From Isochrysis galbana (Eukaryota; Haptophyta; Isochrysidales; Isochrysidaceae): a stretch of 64,000 bases of DNA. Positions 32,173 to 40,896 of the stretch are shown piece after piece (within the stretch, counting starts at the first letter, position 1; each line of letters starts with the position of its first letter). The position numbers and the translations under genes were made by a program. Below the pieces are notes generated by a model. That model was given only the letters and a program-made list of their open reading frames with translations. It did no database searches and was not told the origin of the DNA. The DNA is taken from the NCBI GenBank assembly GCA_018136815.1, contig CM030938.1:3797448-3861447 (forward strand), written 5' to 3'.

Positions 32173-33050
32173 TTGGGCCGGGCCAGAGTTTCGTTTGAGA
32201 CCCACCCAAATTTTGTTTCGATATTTCGCTTCCCTTGACCCAAATTTTGCAGCTTATTTCGACTGAAATTCGACCTTACACCTTTAATTCGATCGAAATA
32301 TCGACATTTTACATTTTGCTCTTCGGCGTGCCAGGCGAGGCGTATTATTAAGTGCACGAGGCATAGAAATGATAGAAATTTTCTAGAAATGGCCCAAACT
32401 ATCCGCACCCGGCCGTCGTCGCGAGCTGCCTCAGCCACCTCACACTCGCCCACCGATATATGTAAATTGCAAAGTGTCCTGGCAAGAAGGTCGCCTGCGC
32501 AGATGGGGATGGGGATGAGGGTGTGGCCTGGCCTTCCGTACCTCCACCTGCACGGCTGCGTCGTTCTCTGTCTTCCCGTGTCGTCCTTTCCTCCTGCATC
32601 TCCCTTTCGAGCTCGTCCTCCCAGCTGGTCTCCTCCTCCTCCTCCTCCTCTACTACCTCTTCCGATACGTCGCTGTCGTCGTCGTTGTTCGTGCACGACA
32701 ATCAATGCGCTCTCTTCCCCCATCTCCATCTCGTCCGACTCAATCACCTCATCCGGGAGAGGATCATGGGAGTGCTGCTCCGAGCTACCATTGCCGCCCT
32801 CGCCGCCGCCCTCGCCTTGCACCTTGCACCGCGCCGCGTCGCCGCGTCTTGGCCGCATCCTGAGGCCTGAGGCCTCCTGCTCCTGCCGGCGGGCCGCCCA
32901 TCCATCGCTCCAACACGCCCAAATTTCGCTGCCGCGGCCGCGGGGTCCCATTGCCCCAACCAAATCCCACCCAAATTTCGGTCAAAATTTTTTTTTCGTT
33001 GACGGACCCAAATTTTACAAAAAATTTTGCGAAACTCTGGCCCGGCCCAA
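32173..33050. mobile_element. hAT-like non-autonomous TIR element, copy 2 (878 bp)
   Basis: Both ends are perfect inverted repeats, TTGGGCCGGGCCAGAGTTTC, and ACCTCGAC flanks both sides exactly (32165–32172, 33051–33058). AAATTTTG/CAAAATTT words fill the subterminal zones. Between ~32399 and 32701 the minus strand has an acidic stretch (DDDSDVSEEVVEEEEEEE) that might be the start of a lost transposase or captured coding DNA. Confidence 0.82.
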
Positions 33051-33317
33051 ACCTCGACGGGCAGCGCCCCACGCCGCCGGAGATGGCGCGCTGCCCACCT
33101 AGATACATAGCCCATCCAGATCCCGCGCCACCATGACTATTTCCAGCCTACAATATCCCCCCTCCCCCCGCCTCGACCCTCTCGAACTTTCCGCGAACCG
33201 TGGCTCCTCTTTCCAGTCCGAAGAAGCCTGTCGCCCGCCGAGAATCGCGAGGCCTCGCTTCATCCGGCTAGCGGCTCTCTCCTCTTCTCCGCACCCTCTA
33301 CCCTTGCTGCTAGCGAG

Positions 33318-34183
33318 ATGCTAGCCCTCTTCACGGCAGTGCCCGCGTTCCAGTCGCTCGGCATCAAGGCGCCCAAGCTTGAGACGCCGAAGAAGCCAGT
33401 CTTCTGCTATGGCCTGCCTGTATGCGTGCCATCGCCAAAGCACCGCAGCATCAGCTGTCATGAGCAGCTGCTTGTGCTGATGCGCTGCGGTAGTGAATCC
33501 AACTCCCATAGCTCTGGGCTGAGAAGCTAGATGACAGCTTCGGAGTGAAGCCAGCCTGACCCGTTCTGTGCTTTATCAACACCTTTCGCTATCCTTACCC
33601 ACAGGGAAACATCGCCCCGGCTGGCAACTTTGACCCGGCGAATCTCCTGGATGGCACGAGAGAGGCTGAAGTGTATCGCTGGCGCGAGGCCGAGCTGACT
33701 CACGGTCGAGTCGGCATGCTCGCGGCCGCTGGCTTTCTGATCCAGGAGGACTTCCACCCTTTGTTCTCCGGTTTGGGCGGGCCCGCCATACAACAAATTC
33801 CCAGCCTCCCGCCAGTGATGTGGTTCTTGATGACTCTTGGCATCACAATGGCGGAGACCCTGCGTATTCAGAAGGGCTGGGCCAACCCATACGAAAGCAC
33901 ACAGAATGTGCAGCGACTAAAGCCGGACTACTACCCCGGTGACCTTGGCTTCGACCCGCTCGGTCTGAAGCCGCAGGACCCCAAGGAGCTGCGCGCTATG
34001 CAAGAGCGTGAGCTCTCGCACGGGCGTCTCGCGATGCTCGCTGCCGCTGGATTTATGGCACAAGAAGCTGTGAGTGGCAAGACCTGGTCGCAGCAGGACA
34101 TTGGATTTGGAAAGTACCTCTTCACAGGTTACTACGACCAGCAGGTGGCCGATCTCGTCCGCGACATCAAGGCGAGCCTCTGA
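33318..34183 (+). CDS. Fucoxanthin-chlorophyll a/c-type light-harvesting protein
   Basis: Two exons, 33318–33419 (donor GTATGC) and 33605–34183, give 226 residues. The leader MLALFTAVPAFQ has an Ala-Phe step typical of plastid import through four membranes. YGLPGNIAPAGNFDP opens the mature part. Helix 1 has EAELTHGRVGML (His67), a middle helix lies at ~105–123 (VMWFLMTLGITMAETL), and helix 3 has ERELSHGRLAMLAAAGF (His173). These ExxHGR motifs bind chlorophyll and lock helices 1 and 3. The product sits in the thylakoid membrane, binds chlorophyll and carotenoid, and passes energy to a photosystem. The exact subfamily (Lhcf, Lhcr, Lhcx) is not settled. An alternative donor at 33399 would shorten exon 1 but break the YGLPGN join. 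Confidence 0.9.
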
Positions 34184-35601
34184 GCCAAAATCTTCCACGA
34201 AGCTCTCATGAGGTAAACTATTGAGCCTAGCTTTTCACGTGTGCAGCCCTGGCCTCTTCTTTTCACGTGTGCTGACTTCTCTCGCGCAGACCTGCATTTA
34301 GTCATCTCCGCGGATGTCAGAGTGCACAGCGGTTTCATTCGCCACCGTCACTATTGTGCCGAGCGCGGCTGCAGCCTGTCCCAAGTCCTAAGGCGCCCGC
34401 CGTTTTCCAATGTCGCATGTGGTTATTTACTATGTCCCCACGTGCATATTTCCTTCCTTTGCGAATATATGACTGTTTAATAATAGGGCGATATCTATGC
34501 ATGACTTCCTCACGACTAGTGACTTGCGATAGGACGAGTGCTGGCTTGCCACACACGCAGCTTGCAAGCTTCGGCTTCTAGTTCTAGCATGTGCATGTGC
34601 GTTGCCTACAAGAGCGCGCGTTTGGGCCAGTCTTGGCGGCGCGCCCAATCACTTACACGTACACTCTTACCTACTATCTTCCACGCCTTCCTCTAGGTCT
34701 CCAAGGATTTTCCAGCCCCAACCCTTAACTGGCTTGTCAACTGCATCCTCCCTCCAATGCCCACCTTCCCACCCCACAAATGATAAAGATGAAGGCAATG
34801 GTGGCGTGGGTGCGGTGCTAAGTGGCGACTTACTGCTGACTCCTTGTTTGTCGGGCAGCAAGGAAGGCTGATCTCGCGCCTTGCTTTGAGATCGCTTTGC
34901 GAAGGTGTGCCGGTGGCTAGCGCGCAGCACGGTCCTCCCGGGCATTCGGAGAGAGAACCTCGGGAAGATTGATAGGAGAATATTCAGGCATTTGGATTAC
35001 GGGCGGAGTCACGCAGAAGTGCGTGAAGACTCGGAGGCTTAGATAGGGCTGGCGGGCCGGCCCCAACCAATGCACACCCACACCCACGTTTTGGAGATGG
35101 AGGTGAGGCTACCGCTTAACCTTGACGCCGTTCCTCATCGGCACGCTCCGTCCAAGGTGGGCTATAAGACCCTTGTCACGTCGCGCTTCTGCTCGCCTTC
35201 CTCGCGACAGCGCAACGGCGTTCGGGCGATGAGAATGCCTTGGACCCTCTAAGAGCCCATGCGAAGGACGCGCGCTTGATCGATGTTCCTTCCTATTCTA
35301 GGCGCAAATAAAAAGCTTGGGCTGCCAATGGGGCGGCCTGCTACATTGTAACTGTCTGCAAGCACACCTTTTGTACCTTCTTGCTCTCCTCACACCGGAC
35401 CCATCAAGTGGCGTTTGGCTATTGCTTGAGCATTCCGACGAAATTCTATAAAGGCCGCCGTCGACAGTCGACGTTGGAGCGGTCAAGAATAATTTTGAAC
35501 CGAGTGTGAGCAAGTGAAGCTGCCGAAACGAAGAGTCTTGAATACGTACGGAAATTGCCGCCGTGGGGTTATAGACTCATTGAACTTGGTTTAGTGTAGG
35601 C
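34184..35601. other. Gene-free spacer
   Basis: Convergent 3' ends of the light-harvesting and GNAT genes. No gene, repeat or RNA pattern is recognised. Confidence 0.35.
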
Positions 35602-36351
35602 CTATCTAGAGACTACACTTGCAGGCCAATAGTTGAAAGAGCCAAACGGTGAGGAGGCCGTGGCGGCATTCATGGCCGTGTCCTGTATATCGGTATCCTG
35701 GGCTACTCCGCCTTGCGCACGAATTTCGAGCACTCGGGGGGCGCTGGGGTCTGGGCGCATCATCATGAGCATCTGGGGCGATGCCGTGGGGTCGTAGAAG
35801 GGCAATTGAAAAAAATGTTGCGTGATGGCTTGGCACGAGGCGACCTGCGAGCGTTCGCGGAAGCCAATGGAGCGGTACAATCTTTCAGCTGCGTGGTTAT
35901 GCGGCTCGACGTGGAGCAGCAGCTCGGACGCCCCGTGGTCGATGCACACCGCCTCAGCAAGGCTCATGAGTCCCCGTCCAATCCCACGCCGTCGTGCATC
36001 TGCGCTCACGCACACGTTGGTGACGTAGCCGACGCAGTCGCCCTCGACGTGCGAGAGGTGAGAGATGTCCTCGATCTGCAAGTCCGACGAGCCCACCACT
36101 CGCTCGATGCCCCCCTCCCCCTGTGTGAGCGCCACGAGCACCGCGCTCTTCTTGCTCATCGCTTCGATGAAGACTCTTGTCTGCAGATACCTCGAGCCGA
36201 TGGCGGAAAGCGTTGGGCAGAAGACGGAGGTGCGCAGCTCGCCAATCGCCCGATACTCGAGCGGCGAGGCCCGCCGGTATACCAGCCGCGCTCCCGCCCG
36301 CGCCGCGCAGAGTACGCACACGAGCTGTAGCAGCGCGCCGCCCAGCCGCAT
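35602..36351 (-). CDS. GNAT-family N-acetyltransferase with N-terminal leader
   Basis: One exon, 249 residues from ATG at 36351. Residues 1–22 (MRLGGALLQLVCVLCAARAG) look like a signal peptide, perhaps the first half of a plastid leader. Motif A is clear at 110–132 (VTNVCVSADARRRGIGRGLM), with the RxxGxG/A acetyl-CoA loop at 122–127. Motif B follows at 144–164 (LLLHVEPHNHAAERLYRSIG). The enzyme should move an acetyl group from acetyl-CoA to an amine, such as a protein N-terminus or small molecule. The NxxAxRLYxxxGF end resembles RimI-like and plastid GNAT proteins, but the substrate cannot be told. A short unconserved tail follows residue ~195. Confidence 0.85.
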   Translation of the reverse strand: MRLGGALLQLVCVLCAARAGARLVYRRASPLEYRAIGELRTSVFCPTLSAIGSRYLQTRVFIEAMSKKSAVLVALTQGEGGIERVVGSSDLQIEDISHLSHVEGDCVGYVTNVCVSADARRRGIGRGLMSLAEAVCIDHGASELLLHVEPHNHAAERLYRSIGFRERSQVASCQAITQHFFQLPFYDPTASPQMLMMMRPDPSAPRVLEIRAQGGVAQDTDIQDTAMNAATASSPFGSFNYWPASVVSR

Positions 36352-36543
36352 GCCCTCTCTCCCTCACCCCAGGTCCCCCTTCCCCCCCGGCCTTCCTAAT
36401 CTAATACTACTAAAATCAGTACTCTAGTAATAAACTCTTCACTGCCGGGACCGCATCAAACATTCTTAGAGGCATGAGCTTCGTAGAACGGCCCGCGACG
36501 TTCCCCATGGCTCCCACGGCCAAGCCCAAGCCTCCCTCGTGCC

Positions 36544-36752
36544 TAAGGCGTGGAATTACCCCCAAGGGCCCCTATCTAGATACAAGTGAATAGCGCAAAA
36601 GTCTATCTAGCTAGATATAGATATTGGCCCCAGCCATCTAGCTAGATATAGATACTTCATTCTTCGGCCTAGATAGTGTAGATATCTAGATATCTAGATA
36701 TCTAGGACTACTATACTATAAATATATCTTTCTTCTTTCTTTCTTCCACGCC
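36544..36752. mobile_element. Second, shorter copy of the TATCTAGATA miniature element
   Basis: Starts TAAGGCGTGGAATTA and ends TTCCACGCC, and shares long stretches with 1206–1544 in inverted orientation (CAAGTGAATAG, CTAGCTAGATATAGATATTG, GATACTTCATT). Internal deletions relative to the first copy are evident. Confidence 0.6.
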
Positions 36753-36955
36753 GCTCCCCCTCTTCCCCCGCCCGCCCCTTGTACGCGCCGATGTCGGCTC
36801 GCCTGTTGCCATGATATCAGGTCCTATTCTCAGCCTAATATCAGGTTGTTACGCGATATTATAAGTATAGTAGTGATGAACAAAAGAATAGCTTACTTAT
36901 ACTTCTGCATTGCTGATCATTTATTATTAATTATTAATTACCCCCAGACGCTAAT

Positions 36956-37735
36956 CTAGCCTCTGTGTTGGGTCGCCATGGAGGGGGGGGGGGGGCGCCC
37001 CTCCACACTGTCTTGATTCTGACGAATTGGAGTGGCCCATAGGGCCTGAGGGCAATGAGGAAGGTGGCAAGCCGGCGGCAGGCGCGGCTGAGGAGACGAC
37101 TTCGGGGACGAGGACGGGCTGAAGCCCGTCAGCAGAGGAAGGCGGGCAGGCGGGCTTGGGCGAGGGCGAGGACGGCGGCGAAAGCGACATCGAGCGAGTG
37201 GCGAGAGGCGAGGGATCGTGAGCGGACCATCCACCTGCTTGCTGCTCCGCGAAGCCTCAGCACGTGCTTGCTCTGCAGGGGCCAGCACCATACGCGCGAT
37301 CGAGATGCAAGACAGCGAGTGGTGAGGCGCGTCCCCTGCGGCGACTGCCTCTATGCCACGCTTCCACGCCTTGAGGAACTCAAACGAGTTCTCCGCTCCC
37401 CGTGCGCGGTCGCTTTCGTCGGCCTTGACGCAGGCGTCGAATCTCTCGTTGATTTCGTGCGTGAAGGCAGGGAACTTGAAGACGTTAGCTGCCGTCACCG
37501 TTGGGTCGTTCATCTTGCGAACAAAGGCATCAGTCACCCGAGTGGCAAGAGTTACCAAATCTTCGCCCTCCGAACGGGTAGTGCAACGGTCCCATTCCGC
37601 GGACGCGGTTTCTTTGGCGAAGCCTTTTGCCCCAGCAGCGAATGACTGGTCGCACTTAGCGATCAGCACATCAGTATGCAGGCAAGGGTTAGCGCAAAGA
37701 ACCGAGTCCCTAACCGCATCAACGACATAGGCCAT
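36956..37735 (-). CDS. Hypothetical protein within a repeat-flanked segment
   Basis: A 259-residue frame from ATG at 37735. Residues 1–~155 look like genuine coding sequence (MAYVVDAVRDSVLCANPCLH, DAFVRKMNDPTVTAANVFKF, INERFDACVKADESDRA), with several conserved-looking Cys. The C-terminal third is Pro/Ser/Arg-rich, overlaps a dispersed repeat also found at 828–950, and is probably not real protein. A splice or earlier stop near 37215 is possible. I do not recognise the family. Confidence 0.35.
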   Translation of the reverse strand: MAYVVDAVRDSVLCANPCLHTDVLIAKCDQSFAAGAKGFAKETASAEWDRCTTRSEGEDLVTLATRVTDAFVRKMNDPTVTAANVFKFPAFTHEINERFDACVKADESDRARGAENSFEFLKAWKRGIEAVAAGDAPHHSLSCISIARMVLAPAEQARAEASRSSKQVDGPLTIPRLSPLARCRFRRRPRPRPSPPARLPLLTGFSPSSSPKSSPQPRLPPACHLPHCPQALWATPIRQNQDSVEGRPPPPSMATQHRG

Positions 37736-37830
37736 GATGCGGGGATGGCCCTTTTTCGGGGGCAGGCGGGCTTGGGCGAGGGCGAGGACGGCGGCGAAAG
37801 CGACATCGAGCGAGTGGCGAGAGGCGAGGG
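37144..37830. repeat. 70-base direct repeats flanking the hypothetical gene core
   Basis: The same ~70 bases (GGCAGGCGGGCTTGGGCGAG … CGAGTGGCGAGAGGCGAGGG) occur at 37144–37214 and 37760–37830. They bracket about 545 bases that hold the likely coding part of the unknown gene. Confidence 0.7.
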
Positions 37831-38394
37831 CGAGTGAGAGGAGGGCTGTGATGGCAGGGGCTGGTGAGGAGAGGCGAGGCTGTTGGGTATGAGTGTTACG
37901 AGAGCGAGAGCGACGAGAGCGAGAGCGACGGATGACGACTGACGACAGGACGACGGACAAAGACACCCAGGAGAACACTCCGACTCTCGCCCCACGACTT
38001 TCTCATGTAACATGTAACTCGACTAAAATCAAACCCAAACACTCCGGCCAGACGACGACGGACGACGATCAGAAGGCGATCTGTCGGCGATCCTGTCTGG
38101 AAGGGGAATCGCACCATAACGGAAACGAGGGGCAATCCTGCCGCACAAGATTCCAAAAGACTTACCCAATAAGACGAGAGAAGTGCGGTGTGCCTAAGGG
38201 GGAGATGCGATGAGATTGCAAATTAAACCTGATTGCAATCACTGAAGTAGATAGAGAAGCGCGGAGAAGATAGCGAATTAAACCTATTTGCGAGGCGCCT
38301 AGGAGGAAGAAGGGTGGGGAAACTTCCTTCTCTTTCGAGACAAAGAGAGAGGGCGCTCCACAACCCACGATCCCATGCATCCAAGCGAAGCTTT

Positions 38395-38492
38395 TGACCG
38401 AGAACGAGAGAAAGCAGAGAATTATACCGATAAATGCCGAACGACGAAGAGAAGAGCGAAGCCTAACGAGTGTCGATTCGCGAATGCGACAG
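38395..38492. repeat. Second copy of the 1010–1110 repeat
   Basis: ACCGAGAACGAGAGAAAGC, CGACGAAGAGAAGAG and CCTAACGAGTGTCGATTCGC match 1010–1110 in order and orientation with few changes. Confidence 0.7.
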
Positions 38493-38953
38493 ATTCCCCT
38501 CATGCCCTCATGCCCTCATGCCCTCATGAGGATGAGGGGCGAGAACCACCCATCCCCCCTTTCCCCCGCTGTTTTTCGCGCTAAGTGTACGACTACTACT
38601 ATAAGAGAATTCAATTGTCCACTATATTTATGGTCGCCTGACCTCGTCATGACCTTACATCAAGCCATCAGGTCATCAGGTCTAGAGGACCTAATATCAT
38701 GATATCAGGACCTAATATCAGCCTAATGGAGTATCTATGTCTCACCACCACCACCACCCACACCACTTTCACTTTCAGCAAGACAGCAGAGACCACAGCA
38801 CGTCTCAACACGTCGCGATACGGAGGGAGGAGGGAGCTGAGGGAGGCTCCAACCCAATCCAAACCTCAAACACGCAAATCCAGCATACTCTTGAGAAGCT
38901 GACCCATGGGCCCCCACCACGCAGATTCACGCAAGCAACCCCCCAAGGAGGGG

Positions 38954-39148
38954 ATGGACAAGAAGACGAACAAGAGACAAGAGTTCCAATCGGATTACTC
39001 ACAAATCATCATGACGTTCACGTCCACCGACCGTGGGATAAAAATCAAAGACGAGGAGGCGTTCAGCGCCATCGTGGCGCACCTCAATGCGCTGGAAGGC
39101 GTGGATCTCGAGCGCGATTTCCTCGCAAAGAGCTGGCAATCTCTAGGA
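38954..39148 (+). CDS. Possible single exon of an unrecognised gene
   Basis: ATG at 38954 opens a 65-codon frame that looks protein-like (MTFTSTDRGIKIKDEEAF, VAHLNALEGVDLERDFLAKS) and stops at a donor-like GTGAGA. The next 250 bases are G-rich low complexity with no matching exon. It may be a gene fragment. Confidence 0.2.
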
Positions 39149-40896
39149 GTGAGATCGGCGCCTTGCTCTGACAGGGGACAAGGGGCCGCCGGGCCGCCGT
39201 GGGGCGAGGGGCGAGGGCGGGGGGGGGGGGGGGGGGCATGTGGCAATAACAAGTCACTCCCATTGTGATTGCCATTGCCTCTTTGAACCGCACATTTTGG
39301 ATGGACAGTGACAGTGGTCCGGTGGCCCATCGGAGCGCAGCAGTGGCCTGGGTTGGTTGGCGAGGGGCGAGGGGCCGCGGATCGAGTTTGGGCAAGGGAC
39401 GTGGGGGAGGGGGGGGGGAGGGGGAGCTTTGAGCCGCCTGGGGTGAGGGAGCCTTTTTGATCTGTGGCCTCTGGTGGTTTTTTTTGGGCCCCCATGGGGG
39501 AGTTGGAGTAGAGTCCCTCAGGCGGGGGATGTTCCGGGGTCCCCATCCCCATAGTGGGGTCGGAGCACTGACCGTGTCTCGCCCAGCCTTCGCTTATTAT
39601 TCGAATGAATTATACTCATCCAAACGACTCAACCCTCAACACAACCCACACCCACCTTTCACCTTTAGCTATGCTATTAGCCCTATTAGCCCGATGGCAT
39701 TGGCGTCCCAGCACAACATCTTCACCACTTCTTTATTTGAAGGTGCATGCACATGCTTATGCAATTTGCATTGCAACCTGCATTGTACATTGTACATTGT
39801 GCACTGCAGCTCACCCAGCTGACTATCATATTTCCAATATGTTTTTCATCGTATGGTGTTTCCATAAATGTGTATGTGTGCACGCTGGCGATTGCTCGCC
39901 TTGAGGCATCGTCGCTGCTACTCGGAGCGCCGGAGCCACATACTACTATAATATGGTTAGCTACTACTACTACGCATATTAGATCGTGGCGACTGCAAGA
40001 CGTATTACCGGCCGGCACTTGTGTTTTCACCATTTTTGTCGTCCATAGCATACATGCATCTCACATTCAGCAGGAGTGAGCGAATGCATGTGAGTAGAAT
40101 CTTGTTGTTTCGGAGGAATTCTTGAGGTTGTACTCGGATGGTGCGTAATCGCTCCGCGATGAGTGTGTACGTTGACGCTTCGTCCGAACAAGGCTCGGGG
40201 CAAACGTGAAATGCTCTTGCACGGCAAGCCACATGCGCCAATGCGGGACATGCAATTATTTACGCTCGTAGGATATGTAGAGGAGAGGCCGACATATGCA
40301 TTATAGACTTCGGGACCGCACGTTCATCTAAGTCGTGCGGGACTCCTGCGGCCAAGATCTAATTTCTAGCCAGTGGACGACATGCGCGATGGCAATTGGC
40401 CTCGAAGGTGGCTTGCTCGACCCGCAGTTGGCGACTGCGTTGAAGGCAAAACTAAGCTGAGAGAAGCCAAGTCACAAAAAGGTACAGTGGAGCATGAGTT
40501 GACTTGAGCTTCGAGCGAGTCCAAGAGTTCGACGCCGGAGCTCGACCCCTGCCTAGCTTCACTTAAGCTACACCGGAAACCAGTGCCTTGAGCTAATTCG
40601 AAAAGTCGCATAAAGATAGCCAATCCGCCGGAAAGGTGCTCAGCGACGGCGTGTTCCTACGAATATCAATATAAGGCCTAGGCCCTAGATGCGTTGCGTT
40701 GTCTCTGTAAGCGTGCCATTTTCGTGAGCACGTTGTTTTTGCACATGCTCCATATCTCAGAAATCATCAAAGTGCCAACGTGCAGATGGGCCGATACTTC
40801 GCCTTGTGAGGCACTCGCAAATGGGACTTAGTATCGAGCGATAGCACACTCAAGCCTCCCAAGATCTCTTCGTCTCGAGGCTCGAATTTGGCGCGC
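39149..40896. other. Gene-free spacer
   Basis: A poly-G tract lies at 39219–39235 and short GCACATGCATG-type words around 39740–39800. No gene is recognised. Confidence 0.35.

Noticed and set aside
32091-32963. 290-residue minus-strand frame
   Set aside because: It begins and ends inside the TIRs of the transposable element and uses TIR sequence as codons; at most the acidic stretch at 32399–32701 may be residual coding.
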